A stretch of DNA of 64,000 nt from Rhizomys pruinosus (GCA_009823505.1 VZQC01006250.1:910778-974777); one strand, 5' to 3'; counted from the first letter of the stretch, positions 10,438-21,777 are shown. The notes: generated from the letters alone by a model not told the origin. Made by a program: numbers and translations.

Positions 10438-10802
10438 GAACATACCAAGTATTCATGAATTCACTCAATATCAAGGAATAAATGAAAACAGGAAGGGGTC
10501 TGCCCTCAGGCTAGAGTATCAGACATCTCCCTGAAAATATTTATTAATTACTTATCAATGAGTAAGCAGAGGGTGTTCAATGAGTAAATTACAGTGGTGA
10601 AACTGTAGAACTCATCTTAGCCAAATGACAACATTAACGTTGTCAGCAACAGGACAGTTCACCATTCAGGCCCCGGGGCAAGGGACAGGGCACACTGACA
10701 ACTGACAACAGTGTTGTTTGGGGATATCCCCCTCCCAGTGCACAAATGACGAGGGTGTGTGAGATAAGTCTAACCTAAGGGCTATTTCTACCAAGTAATA
10801 AT
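10438..10802. other. Unassigned DNA
   Basis: No repeat or gene is recognised in this interval. Confidence 0.4.
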
Positions 10803-11025
10803 TTCTTATTTTCTTTTCATTTTATGTGTATGAATGTATTGCTTACATATGTGTAAGTATACTCATGTGGTGCAGTACTTGGTAAGGTCAGAAGGGGACC
10901 TTGAACCCTCCAAAACTGGAATTAGCTAACTGGTTGTTAGCTGCTGTGTGGGTGCTAGGTATCAAACCTGGGTCCTCTGCAAGAGCAACCAGTGCTCTTA
11001 CTGCTGAGCCATCTCTCCAGCCTCA
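10803..11025 (-). mobile_element. B2-like SINE (older)
   Basis: The plus strand reads 'ttttatgtgtatgaatgtat' through 'gctgagccatctctccagcc'. The middle is diverged ('ccaaaactggaattagctaa') and lacks the 17-bp duplication. Confidence 0.85.
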
Positions 11026-12220
11026 TAATTGGCTATTTTCAATGCCAAGATCATGAAAGGCTGAGGAACTCCTTTGGACAGAAGGGGACTATAGGCCGGG
11101 CAACTACAGGCCGTGTGTCATCCTGAATTTTTAAAAATGTGTTAGCCAAATTTCTACATGTTTATGTTCGATTTCTTTTCAAACTATGTTAGAGATGGCT
11201 GGTTCATGATTTGTGGAGAATTCCAAGAAACAGTGATCTACCCTCATAACCAAGTGCATGGCATCTGCATGTTCTTAACAGAGTGTAGGCAGCTTGCTGA
11301 AGTTGCCAGGGCCCGGGTAGTGCAGTGTTAAGTAGGAGAAGAGCCTGCTCTGTAAGTTCAACTTCGCAGCTGGAGAAATCCCCTGGCACAAGAAGAGAAG
11401 AACGGGATAGACTTAAACGTATCTCTCCAGGACAACTGTCTTAACTGCTGTGGATGGGAGGTGTTTCCAGGGAGAGTCCAGCTTCACAGCTGTAGGTAGA
11501 AAAACCTACTAAGCAACCCAGGGAGGATGCCCTTGGTGGTGGGGTCTAACTACATCAGGTACCTGCTCATAAAAGGCAAAGGGAATTTGGCAATGTAATA
11601 GCCTATTGTTCAAGTTGTCCAGACATCCCTTTTGTTTCGTTGCCTGCATTCAATTTCAACTATTTTATGGAGTTCAGTGTGGGATCCCTCTTATTACATT
11701 CTTGAGAAGGCAGCTTTGCTTTACATTGGGACACCTGTCTATATGAAAGTCCAAAACTCCCTTTTAACACGTCTTCAAACAACCCAGGGCATACAGCTGG
11801 CCAGAGCTGGGTTGGTGGGACAGCTGTTTGGCTGACAGAACTGGAACCGGCACAGGACATGTGCATGATTGTAAACAGGAATGAATTTCCCCTAACCTTT
11901 ATGAGTCAAATATTTATTTTTGGACTATTAACAAAATCAAAAGAATTGTGGAGTTCTTTTAATTCTAAGTCAAAACATACTGGCATGCAGCTTTTAAGCC
12001 ACTTTATTTAACAGGGTAATCTTAAATTGAAGCTGAAACAAATTCAGAAACATTGGGGATTTCTTGCCCAGTATATACAGGACTGAAGCAACATTTTAAA
12101 GAAATCTTTAATGCTCTATAAAAGATGTAATGAAATCCCTCTTTCCATAAACTGTCCCCCAGATATTGATGAGCATAGTAAAAACTCCCAAGTATTTATG
12201 TGTCAAGAGCTCTGAGCTTG
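11026..12220. other. Unassigned DNA
   Basis: In these 1.2 kb I find no repeat family or coding signal that I can support. Confidence 0.4.
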
Positions 12221-12224
12221 TGGC

Positions 12225-12292
12225 ATGGTGTGTGTGTGTGTATGTGTGTGTGTGCATGTGTGTACATGAGCATGTGTATATGTTTGTGTCTA
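12225..12292 (+). repeat. Imperfect (TG)n tract
   Basis: TG repeats are broken by TATG and CATG words, giving alternating purine-pyrimidine sequence. Confidence 0.9.
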
Positions 12293-12765
12293 TTAGACCC
12301 CTGTCTCATCCTCGCTTCTCCTTCCCTCCTTCTCTTCTTTCTCCTTTCTTTATGTGGACAAAAGGACATAGGAGCTGGTATTTTAAAAGTCTGGGAAAAG
12401 GAAACTGCCTGCAAGATGGCTAATCTGTTAAGGGTACTTGCCTCCAGACTTTCACAAATATTTTCTGTTTATGCCTCCTTCTTCCAAACTGTCTAAATGT
12501 TCACTACTACAAGGGAAGATGGGAAATGAAATTGAGGCCTTTTTAGTAAGGAAAAGAATAATGGATAATAGGGATAATAGACAATTAGCAGTTGTTGTGA
12601 GGCTCACTTATTGTTTCTCCATAAGAAAGCTAAAATGCAGAGTTGTTCTGAGATAAAAAATAGAACTTGGCTGTTAATGACAAATACAGTGTTATTATGG
12701 TAGCTGTGAGCTTCTGAGGTTGAAACTATTACTGTTATGTTTTATTTTACTTATGTATTTGCATG
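12293..12765. other. Unassigned DNA
   Basis: A pyrimidine-rich patch is followed by DNA without recognised features. Confidence 0.4.
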
Positions 12766-12885
12766 CCTTTGAGATGGTCTTCTTATATAATCTGGATATA
12801 AAATCTTGAACTTTCAATCCTTCCACTTTGTCTGCCTAGGTGCTGTTATTACAGCAGAGTGCCACCAGGGCTTCCTGGATTTCAT
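12766..12885 (-). mobile_element. Degenerate B1-like SINE
   Basis: The reversed B1 layout is visible in decayed form: 'gagatggtcttcttatataa', 'cttgaactttcaatccttcc', 'ctgcctaggtgctgttatta'. It is much older than the other B1 copies. Confidence 0.55.
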
Positions 12886-12965
12886 TCTTAACTCATTTGT
12901 TATTACAGCATTAATATGACTATATTTAAGTTTATTTAGATTATATATATTTGAAATGTATTTTA

Positions 12966-13208
12966 TTTTATTTTTTTTTAATTTTATTTATTTCTGTATG
13001 TGTATGAATGTACTGTCTGCATGCAAGTTTGTGCACCCATGTCGTGCCGCAGAGGTCAGAAGAGGGTGTCGGATTCCCCTGGAACTGGAGTTCTCCTGGA
13101 ATTGGAGTTTCAGACAGCTCTTGGCCACCATGTGGGTGCTGGGGATCAAACCCAGGTCCTCTGTAAGAGCGGTCGGCGCTCTTAACCGCTAGGCCATCTC
13201 TCCAGCCC
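12966..13208 (-). mobile_element. B2-like SINE, 17-bp-duplication subfamily
   Basis: The reversed element contains both duplicated units ('ctggaactggagttctcc' then 'tggaattggagttt') and the CpG-bearing 'gtcgtgccgcagaggtcaga'. Target duplications TGAA(A/G)TGTATTTTA are at about 12953-12966 and 13209-13222. Confidence 0.9.
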
Positions 13209-13222
13209 CTGAAGTGTATTTT

Positions 13223-14319
13223 AAATACTCAAATATATTGAATTTATATCAACTATATTCTGTTATTGATAGATTCAATTCCTATTTATCCAGAATCAAA
13301 ATGATCAGAAAATTTACATCAAGTCCCATATTATTTTTAATGATTTCTATTATATACATATATATGTGTATATTTATATGCTGTTTTCCTCAACTTTTTA
13401 AAAACCTTATTAATTTGTGTTTAATTGGTACATAGTTTTAGTAAATCAGAACAAGTCTTCAACTAGATGTTTATAGAATTTCAGTATCATGCTTACTTTT
13501 CCTGTAATACTTTTACTATGAGAACTGCTACTTACTTCTTTGAAGTGTTGAACCAACCAAAGCCCCTTCTCTTTCAGATACATTTGAAAATATCCAAAAA
13601 CATTCCATAAAAAGAAAATTCTTTTTCTTGTCTATGAATTAATAAAAATAAAGGCTTTTGCATCGAGAAGGGAAAAAAGAATTCTTTAGTGTTCTGGATT
13701 ATTTCACAAAAGTTGGCAATTCAAAACTCCGTGGGCACAGCTGGGAATTCAACTGTGAGGTAAACAAAGATCTAACACATACCCCCCACCGCCGAACATG
13801 AATTCTTTCAGGGGGAAACAGACCATGCCCGTCACAATGACATCAGCTTATTGTAACCTACCCTCGGTGTAGACAAAATAACCCATAGGCCTCTCAGATC
13901 TGCCCAAGGCAAAGCCATGAGTCACCTTCTTTGTACCCAGTGACTTCCTGCAGGACATCACACAGGGACCGCCTTTGAATAACACATATCAAACAAATTG
14001 TCCCCTAACTTCAGGTCCATGGGGCTGTCTCCCTGATGTACAGTAGGCAGGTGGATATGGAGCACCTGCAGTTCCCTGCTCCACTTGGAAGGTGGGGCCA
14101 GGACTTCTGAACTGGTCACAGTAGCCCAAACTGCAGCCATGACCTTTGAGGGCATTCCCTGCTTTTTCTGTTCATTATGTGTTCTTGTGGAGTTCTGAAC
14201 ATGAGATTAAATTACATTTTCTAGAAACTTTAAGTAGCCTTTAAAGAAACCAGAAACAAATTTAAAAACCAACAATGAAATATCTGTAGGTGTTTAGGGT
14301 AGCAAAAGATGTTTCTGAG
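13223..14319. other. Unassigned DNA
   Basis: No repeat or gene is recognised in this 1.1-kb AT-rich to mixed stretch. Confidence 0.4.
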
Positions 14320-14334
14320 TGACCCAATTTATTT

Positions 14335-14719
14335 TTTTTTCCAAAACCAATTTTTTATTGAAGCTCTGTGCATTTTATACAAAATTACAAATCAAATCTA
14401 GACCCATGCCCCCCTCTCTGCCTCCCCACCCCACCAGAGCCCATGCATTCTGCCAAAAATGTTTTTCATCTTTTTCTCAGTCTCTCTCAAAATTCTTGAT
14501 GCAAAATTTTACTGTTTCAAGCAGAAGTTCACCTTTTCAGTGAGTTCTTTGATGCAGTTTTTCTGTTGTTGTTGTTGTTATTCCTTCCAGTATGCATCAT
14601 TCCAAAATATGCACATACACATGCCACATATCATAGATTTTAGCATCTTCAGCTTATGATTTTTTTTCTTTATTAGGCTGAAGGATGTCATGTTTGAAGT
14701 CTCCTCCTTGGCAAGCCCA
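14335..14719 (-). pseudogene. Retrocopy of an unidentified transcript 3' end
   Basis: Read on the minus strand, this 385-bp block ends in 'cttcaataaaaaattggttt' and then an A run, meaning a canonical polyadenylation signal (complement at 14354-14359) close to a poly(A) tail. An exact 15-bp target duplication TGACCCAATTTATTT lies at 14320-14334 and 14720-14734. The body contains a short (AAC)n run and no long open frame, so it is probably a 3' UTR, possibly with the last part of a coding region. It does not resemble the L1 or SINE 3' ends elsewhere in the window. I do not recognise the parent gene. Confidence 0.75.
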
Positions 14720-14799
14720 TGACCCAATTTATTTAAAGTACTTAAATAACAATAAAAACCTATGTCCATGATACCTTATACCATAAAAATATCTCTTTC

Positions 14800-14936
14800 A
14801 CTAGCTGTGGTGACATATACCCTTAATTCCAGCACTCAGGAGGCAGAGGCAAGCAGACCTCTATGAGATTGAAGCCAGCCTGGTCTACTTAGTAAGTTGC
14901 AGGGCAGGTGGGCCTATAAGGAAATGCTGTCTCAAA
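14800..14936 (+). mobile_element. B1 SINE (diverged)
   Basis: The markers are 'cagcactcaggaggcagagg', 'gaagccagcctggtctactt' and 'ctgtctcaaaaaaa'. It has moderate divergence and a short A tail. Confidence 0.85.
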
Positions 14937-15145
14937 AAAACATTCTTTCACAACAGCTTATACCAATGAGAGGCAAGCAGAGGTGTGATGTGATTTTTTT
15001 GACCTCTTCCCCAATGTGTACTAATTATATCTGACAACTTGATTAATCTCTTTAGGCTTTGGCAAAAAGGTAAGGTACTATATACTGCTCTTCTTTATCT
15101 GGTGGCTTAATGGTCAGTCATTAAAGCTTTTTAAAATTCTTTCAT

Positions 15146-15256
15146 TACCCTGGGCATAGTGGCACATGTTTTAATCTCAGCGCTTAGGAGACAGAGCAAG
15201 CAAATATCTGAGTTTAAGTCCAGCCAGAGGTATACGGTAAGACCTGACTCAAAAAG
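15146..15256 (+). mobile_element. Old B1-type SINE fragment
   Basis: The layout 'gggcatagtggcacatgttt', 'ttaggagacagagcaagc' and 'gacctgactcaaaaagaaag' is a strongly diverged B1. Confidence 0.7.
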
Positions 15257-15745
15257 AAAGTCTTTCATTAAGTTGTGTGTAAGTGTTACAGGTGACTGGT
15301 AGCAATGCCCCTGGCATCCTCTGGTGGTTCAAACCTGGATATGGACCACCTCCACATCACTCACACAGGAGGGCTCGAACCCAGATTTGAGGTATATGTT
15401 ACCCTCAGCAGCCATGAAAGATGCATTCTCAATTTCCTCTCTTGTGAGTACACCTGCAAACTTAAGCACACTTTGGATTGTGACTGTGAACCCACATCTT
15501 TGAGAAGGCCCCATCCTTTCTGAAAGGGCAGACTCCAGCTTGGGCTGAGGAGGGGCAAGTTGTAGTCAAAGGCCTCCTTTTGTTTGTGACTTTCACAGGA
15601 CATCAATATTCTTCCATAGAAGGGAGACCCCTGTTGAGAAAAACTAGAGCTGATCCTGCCTTAGATGCAGTTACCGAGGGAGTTGCTGTGAGCTTCTTGT
15701 CTGTCTAATGATCCCTTGGTGCTGGTGAGCCCAGAAATGGATCTT
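15257..15745. other. Unassigned DNA
   Basis: No supported feature. Short frames on both strands lack family signatures. Confidence 0.4.
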
Positions 15746-16395
15746 GAGAATGTCTCTAGCTGAATGTTCTGGTCCCTTTAAATTCATTCACATTGAATAT
15801 GCTTTATGCCAGAGGCTTGGGATCAGAAATGGTTCAGATACAGAATGTTCTTAAATGTTGGACTATCCGCAAATATGTAATGAGATCTCTTGGAGATAGG
15901 CTAAAAGTCTAGACACAAATTTATTTTTTGTTTCATCTGCACCTTCTACACCAAGTCTGAGATGGTTAGAATACTTTCAACAATGTTGGGAGGAAACAAA
16001 GTGTTCACAGTGTGGAATTTCCACCCATGGCACTTTATTGGTGCTCAGTAAGCTTTCTATTTTGGAGCATTTTGAATTTAGATTTTCAGACTAGAAATGT
16101 TCAACCTATGTGTGAAAATCTTGTTCCCAGTGTGGTAGCAAATGAGCTGATTGAGGTCAGAAGAAGCCAGGAACATGGAGCCCTCAAAAATGGGACTGGG
16201 GTCCTGATATGAGTCCTGGGAGAATCTCTTTTCTCTGTCATGTGAGGACACAATCAAAAGTTCCTCTTATGAGGAATGACCCTCAGTAGACACTAACTCC
16301 ACCTTGGTCTTTGACTTTCAGTCTCCAGAACCGAGAGGAATCTACTTCTGTTTCCTGTGATACTTTGCACAATAGACTAAGGCAGAAAAGCACCG
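15746..16395 (+). mobile_element. Ancient LTR-like repeat, broken (family not assigned)
   Basis: The left part ('gctgaatgttctggtccctt', 'aatgagatctcttggagata') and the right part ('gtcatgtgaggacacaatca', 'agacactaactccaccttgg', 'tctccagaaccgagaggaat', 'caatagactaaggcag') follow the order of an old mammalian repeat family whose 3' end reads like '...cctccagaactgtgag...gactaagaca'. The middle is replaced or deleted. Confidence 0.4.
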
Positions 16396-17085
16396 AGGAT
16401 ACAGCCAGCCCTCCCCCAAGTCACCCGTATTGTCAGCGTAGCTACCAAAAAGAAAGGTTAGAGTAGAGCCTTCCAAAGGACCCTACACAGCTGCTATTAG
16501 TAAGAAGCTTCTAGGCTGCTCAGGGCCAGCAAGAACTGGCACTGCCCCTCATTTGGGCTCTTCTTATCTGTGAATCCAGCACATCACAATCCTTTTAGAT
16601 TGGCTCTGAATTCACCTATATAGTCAGACAATTATATTTTCCCCTTTATATCACAAAGTCAGAGTGTGTGCATTTATGATCACGTGTGCACTAGACCACG
16701 GTGTGTGCACCAGACCATGGCCAACTTCAGTCACTTACTGAGACTGAGTTTGAAGACTTTAGTGGGTGGTCAGCCATAGGCGAATGATGGGCCCTCCAGT
16801 CAGATACCTCTGTGGGATGTGAAAATCCCTGGAAAAGCCTCTCCCTGAATTCTGCAGAGGTGGAGAGGGCACCAGTGGGTTTTCTGGGTCTCTCCTTTAT
16901 GAGTTTGTGCTGGTCAGGCAGGGACCTGAAGCATGGGTCAAGGAGCTCCCTGTGCTACAACACACTGTCCTGTTGGAACCCCCACCCCCCAACTAGGCAA
17001 GGCAAGCATACTCCCTAGACTAGAAAGCACAAAGCATACCAGTGCTCAGTGTTCAGCATTGATGACAACAAACTCCCTACCCTGA
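16396..17085. other. Unassigned DNA
   Basis: Apart from a short 19-bp-spaced echo near 16685-16722 ('gtgtgcactagaccacgg' and 'tgtgcaccagaccatgg') I see nothing recognisable. Confidence 0.4.
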
Positions 17086-17290
17086 GTTTCTGAAATCAAA
17101 AATGCCTCAAAAATAAAAAGGTTTTGAGAATCAATAAGATGCCACGAATGGAAAATTCCACACTTGACCTCAAGTGATGGGTGACAATCATCAGGTACAC
17201 TGAAAACATATAAATCACCTTCAGGCTTTGCACAGAAGGTGCTTATTGCCCATAAATGAATTGCATGTTGAGACCTGGGTCTCATCTCTA
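17086..17290 (+). mobile_element. Ancient DNA-transposon-like repeat, second copy
   Basis: The words 'aatggaaaattccacacttg', 'acctcaagtgatgggtgaca' and 'caccttcaggctttgcacag' match the order seen at 231-541 in the same orientation. Heavy divergence fits an insertion older than the rodent radiation. Confidence 0.45.
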
Positions 17291-17534
17291 AGACCTTTCA
17301 CATGTCAGGACTGAGAGGGTTTTGCTTATGCCTGGTGTGGGCGATCTGAGAGTTAAGAAGCTATCGATGCTAGACTCACTTATCCCTGGTATCTTTTCAG
17401 ATTTCAGTCCACTCTGAACAACTGCAATCCAATGGAGAGAACCACATCCCAGCGGCCTACTCTGCTGAAATGAGCAGCAACATGAGCTCACAGAAGAGTG
17501 CAGAAGCCCATGCCTGCATGCACAGTTATGAGAT

Positions 17535-17535
<1 letters not shown>

Positions 17536-17596
<61 letters not shown>

Positions 17597-17597
17597 A
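17536..17597 (+). repeat. (GA)n microsatellite
   Basis: About 60 bp of GA repeats with one AAAG interruption. Confidence 0.97.
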
Positions 17598-18867
17598 ACC
17601 AGTATACTCATATTTAAAACCATAAACTCCAGGAGGACAAAGTGGTCCTGTCTGATGAGCCTCCAAGGGGTCTGAAATATCATATCCTTAAGGTATATTT
17701 GTTAATGAATAAATGACAGAAATGAATGTATAGCTAGCTGTTCATGAATAAATGACAAAACTGACAGTATATTTTGATACAGCTTAGATAAAATAAGGGA
17801 TCAATAGGACAAAACTGAAGAGTTACAGTGATGCAGGGTAGCATTTCAGATGCTCTGCACCCTGAGCTTAGAAGAGGGAGACCTGTTCTGCTGCCTGTTT
17901 CCATTCCATGTAACATTGGGACATAACACACTCTGTGGTTCCAGCCCTGGTGTCCATTGGTCGTACAACGTCCTTTACCTCTAGGCGTCTGCATTCCTGT
18001 GAAAACCCTCTTCCACCAGCCCTAAGACGTGGAAAATTCCGCTCTAAGGTGCAGCCTTCCTTCTTTCCAAGCATGGCTGTCTCAGCAAGAAATAGCATCC
18101 TGGGCAGTACTCCAAGCACAGATTTCCTTCTCACTCACCCTCACAGCATTTGGGGAAAAGAAGCCCAGTTTCTGCTGCAGCTTTGAGAGTTCAGGAAGCT
18201 TCAGTTTCTGCTGGAATGGGTTTGAAGGGAGAGAGCACATCACCTGGCAGGCCACAAGAGGACAGCAGCGGCTTGAGCTCGGGCGGCTGCTGCTACTCTG
18301 GATGTCCCCAGGAACAGAGGGCCATTGAGCTACCTGTGGTTTCATCACCCAGTTCCAGTCCTCTAACTGGGAGATATGCTTGCTGATGACAACGTGCTGG
18401 GGAAATTCCTGAATGGTTTCTGCACACCAAGTCCACATTGTTTGTTCTCCTATGCTTCCAGACTGTCCTGTCATCACGGTCCAGAACCAAGTCATCTTGT
18501 GTCACAGGGCTGCCTTGCTGCGACTGAGGAGATCCCTAGGATCTTAACTTTGAATGTGCTCTGTGCTGCAAAGTTGTTGTCTCTGTGTCTTTGGCTATGA
18601 TGTCACTCTTATTCATTAATCTCCTGAAACTTTAACTCATTCCTTTTGTTTTCCTTAGATAGCTTAGTCAAAAACCATTTACTGAACACTTGATATGTGT
18701 TTTTCATATATAATTTACACTAGGAATAGAAATATGAACATACCACTCTCTGGGTTGAAGCACAGGTAGGAGAAAGTAAGTGAACTAATAAAACAATTAT
18801 AACAATTTGAGTAAGGCTACTCCAACATAATGGGAGAGGAACTTGTGAGGCAGCAACAAAGAACCTT
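17598..18867. other. Unassigned DNA; 18413-18500 is related to 19985-20070
   Basis: No gene is supported. A 137-codon minus-strand frame (18082-18495) has no recognisable domain. The segment from 18413 ('tttctgcacaccaagt...atgcttccagact') recurs in diverged form at 19985 ('tttctgtacaccaagt...atgcttctagact'), so at least part of this stretch is an old interspersed repeat. Confidence 0.4.
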
Positions 18868-18883
18868 GGGACAAGCAACTTCT

Positions 18884-19041
18884 TTTTTTTTTTTTTTGGT
18901 CTTTTCGAGACAGGGTCTCCCTGTAGCCCCAGCTGTCCTGGAACTCACTCTGTAGACCAGGCTGGCCTTGAACTCACAAATATCCACCTGCCTCTGCCTC
19001 CCAAGTGCTAGGATTAAAGGCGTGCACCACCATGCCCGGCT
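18884..19041 (-). mobile_element. B1 SINE (first of three serial insertions)
   Basis: The reversed B1 ('tcgagacagggtctccctgt' through 'ggattaaaggcgtgcaccac') has a T-run on its left, which is the A tail of the minus-strand element. It sits between GGGACAAGCAACTTCT (18868-18883) and the shorter GCAACTTCT (19042-19050). Confidence 0.95.
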
Positions 19042-19050
19042 GCAACTTCT

Positions 19051-19071
19051 TTTTTTAAAATTTTTAATATT

Positions 19072-19106
<35 letters not shown>

Positions 19107-19322
19107 TGTGTATGAATGTATTGTCTGCATGTAGGTTTGTGCACCTGTGTCATGCAATGCCGCAGAGGTCTGAAGAGGATGTTGGATTCCCCTGGAACTG
19201 GAGTTCTCCTGGAATTGGAGTTACAGATGGTTCTCAGTCGCCATGTGGGTGCTGGGGATCGAACCCTGGTCCTCTGTAAGAGCAGTCGGTGCTCTTAACT
19301 GCTAGGCCAACTCTCTAGCCCC
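19051..19322 (-). mobile_element. B2-like SINE, 17-bp-duplication subfamily (second serial insertion)
   Basis: It has a (TTTA)n-expanded tail (about 19066-19106), then the reversed B2-like body with both duplicated units and 'ggggatcgaaccctggtcct'. It is followed at once by GGGACAGGCAACTTCT (19323-19338). Confidence 0.95.
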
Positions 19323-19338
19323 GGGACAGGCAACTTCT

Positions 19339-19495
19339 TTTTTTGTGTGTGTGTGTTTTCGAGACAGGGTCTCCCCGTAGCCCCAGCTGTCCTGGAACTC
19401 ACTCTGTAGACCAGGCTGGCCTTGAACTCACAGAAATCTGCCTGCCTCTGCCTCCCAAGTGCTAGGATTTAAAGGCGTGTGCCACCATGCCTGGC
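19339..19495 (-). mobile_element. B1 SINE (third serial insertion)
   Basis: The reversed B1 has a short TG run in its tail. It is bounded on the left by GGGACAGGCAACTTCT and on the right by GGGACAGACAACTTCT (19496-19511). It is similar in age to the B1 at 18.9 kb by eye. Confidence 0.95.
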
Positions 19496-19589
19496 GGGAC
19501 AGACAACTTCTAAGACTAAGTAAGAGTTAAGGAATTTTCCTTAGTAGAAAAAAATAGTATTAACTAATTCTCACCCCAGGAACCTACTT

Positions 19590-19806
19590 CAGGGACTGGA
19601 GAGATAGCTCAGTGGTTAGAGTACTTGCTGCTCTTGCAGATGACCCAGGTTTGGTTTCCAGGACCCGTGTCTGATGATTTACAACTACCTGTAATTCTAG
19701 CTGTAAGGGATCCAGCCCCTTCTCCAGGGACACTGCATGCACATAGTACATGTACATATAGACAGCCCAAACACTCACACCTACGATCAAAATAAATCTT
19801 TAAAAA
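19590..19806 (+). mobile_element. B2-like SINE (older)
   Basis: It begins 'gggactggagagatagctca', has 'gtggttagagtacttgctgc' in the tRNA-like part, and ends 'aaaataaatctttaaaaa'. Box B is decayed ('ggtttggtttcc'). Confidence 0.85.
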
Positions 19807-19984
19807 ACCTAGTATATAAGGAGAATACTTAGTACTCAATGAAATCTTTGCACCGGAACTGTGCCAAATCCTCTCTGTATGTGGTCCCATTCATCTTGCT
19901 TGTGCCTAGGAAGGTGGTACTGTGACTGCTATCTACTCTAATTGGAAGAGAGTTTTTAACTGAAGAATGTGCTGGAAAGAACTC

Positions 19985-20110
19985 AGGATGATTTCTGTAC
20001 ACCAAGTTGCCAGTGGTTGTTTTCCCATGCTTCTAGACTATTCTGACGCCACTATGTTCTCTGCTATCCCAGAGTCTCACTGGGAACTGTGGCCCTTACT
20101 CCCCAGGACT
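19985..20110. repeat. Diverged copy related to 18413-18500
   Basis: The shared words are 'tttctgtacaccaagt' and 'ccatgcttctagact'. The family is not known to me, but an LTR origin is plausible. Confidence 0.35.
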
Positions 20111-20626
20111 AGAGAGATCATCTAGCTACTCCAGAAAGGACCAGTAGCTATTCAGGAAACAGAGCTTTGGAAAACAAGCTAAATCACATAAAGACTCACA
20201 AGCAGCATGCAGATGCCAAGGTTGGATCTCGGGTCCTGATTCTGCTCATCATGATGCTCTCTCACCATCAGAGCCTTCTCTCTGTTGCCCGTCTGACTCC
20301 TTACATGTTCTTCTGGACATGCTGGGCCCAAGGCTCTGCTGCATCTCTACGTTTTTCAGTCTAGACACTAGGAACTTCCCGTCAATGAAGCGTCAGGAGC
20401 TTTCTGGCTTAGACAGGGAAGAGGCAATGTAGCACCTTCAGAGGGATGATGGGTACAGATAGTGAGAGCCTCGGATCTGTGACTTCATCCATGGCTGTGG
20501 TTCTTTGGCTCTGTCTGCCACGATAGCTCTGGGCACAGCAACTCTAAGCGAAGGCAGAAGCTGGGTACCACTGGTTGTAATAGTATTGTGCCATAACTGA
20601 CATGTGCAACAAGGATTGATTATGGG
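20111..20626. other. Unassigned DNA
   Basis: No gene or repeat is recognised in this interval. Confidence 0.4.
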
Positions 20627-20826
20627 ACTGGAGAGATGGCTCAGGGGTTAAGAACACTAGCTACTTGTGCAGAGGGCCCAGGTTCAGTTCCCAGCACCTA
20701 CACGGTTGCTAACAACAATCTGTATCTCCTGTTCCAGGAGATCCAATGCCTTCCCCTAGTCTCTGAGGGCACTGCATGAACATTGTACAAATACTCATAA
20801 TGTAATATAGAAATAAATCAAAATAA
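20627..20826 (+). mobile_element. B2-like SINE (older)
   Basis: The element runs from 'gggactggagagatggctca' to 'agaaataaatcaaaataa'. It has a single copy of the unit that is duplicated in young copies ('ctcctgttccaggagat'). Confidence 0.85.
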
Positions 20827-21137
20827 CTTCTTTATTTTTTTTCAGATCATATATGTGTATTTTTCAGGGGGGTCAGTTAATACATTTATGCAAAGCTATT
20901 TTTTAAATGAGTCAACACAAATTATGAACACTTACCTACTAATAATGGTGTTTAGGATAGCCACTCACCAATATAACTTTTATATTAGTGGCACAGGATA
21001 GTGTGGGTGGTTGACAGTTCCCTCTTCTTAATACCCATTTGAGCCAGTAAGAAAAATAAGCAAATCAAATCTCAGGCTGGATATATGTAGATAGAGTTTT
21101 AAAATTGGCCTCCTACTACATTCCCATATCTTTTTCA
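20827..21137. other. Unassigned AT-rich DNA
   Basis: No supported feature. Confidence 0.4.
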
Positions 21138-21383
21138 GGGCTCGAAAGATGGCTCAGCTATTAAGAGCACTGGCTGTTCTTGCAGAGGACCCATGTTCAA
21201 TTCCCAGTACCCACATGGTAGCTAACAACCATTCCTGACTCTAGTTCCAGGGGATCCAACACCCTCCTCTGACCTCCACAGGCATTGTACAACGTGGGTG
21301 TACTTATATACGTGCAGGCAAAACAACTATACATATACATAACATAAAAATACATTAAAAATTGTGTAAAAAATAAATAAATC
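21138..21383 (+). mobile_element. B2-like SINE (older)
   Basis: The element runs from 'cagggctcgaaagatggctc' to 'aaaataaataaatctc'. The single unit 'ctctagttccaggggatcc' shows the unduplicated ancestral state. Confidence 0.88.
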
Positions 21384-21705
21384 TCTTTTTCCCAACAAGT
21401 ATGTCCTCAGCCCTTTACAAACCTTGAAGGGAGGAAGGGTCATGTGCTGAGATGTGTGTGGACACAAGGCAGGAGAGGCGCTAGCACCTGGTCCAGGGAA
21501 GAAGTATAGCATCTGACCTTAATGGAAAAAGAATTCCCAGATAAACTGCCTGTCAAGCTCTGATTGCACTAGACTGACACTATGGACAGTTCTGAGTGTC
21601 AGCCTTTGTAATGTGGGATATGAATTCACAGGACCTTTCAAAACTCAAGACCCTGAAATAGGAAGATAAAGATGGAGAAATCGCCTGTGTGGCATCCATT
21701 TTACT

Positions 21706-21777
21706 GACAAGGAGGAAGAAGAGGAAGAGGAGGAAGAGGAGGAGGAAGAAGAGGAAGAGGAGGAGGAGGAAGAGGGT
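21706..21777 (+). repeat. (GGA/GAA)n purine tract
   Basis: About 70 bp of pure purine on the plus strand. The Lys/Arg-rich and Ser-rich open frames across it are artefacts. Confidence 0.95.

Noticed and set aside
16685..16722. 19-bp imperfect tandem pair (gtgtgcactagaccacgg / tgtgcaccagaccatgg)
   Set aside because: Only two short copies with mismatches; not distinguishable from background.
18082..18495. 137-codon open frame on the minus strand
   Set aside because: No family similarity; its right end overlaps a segment that recurs at 19985, so it is partly repeat-derived.
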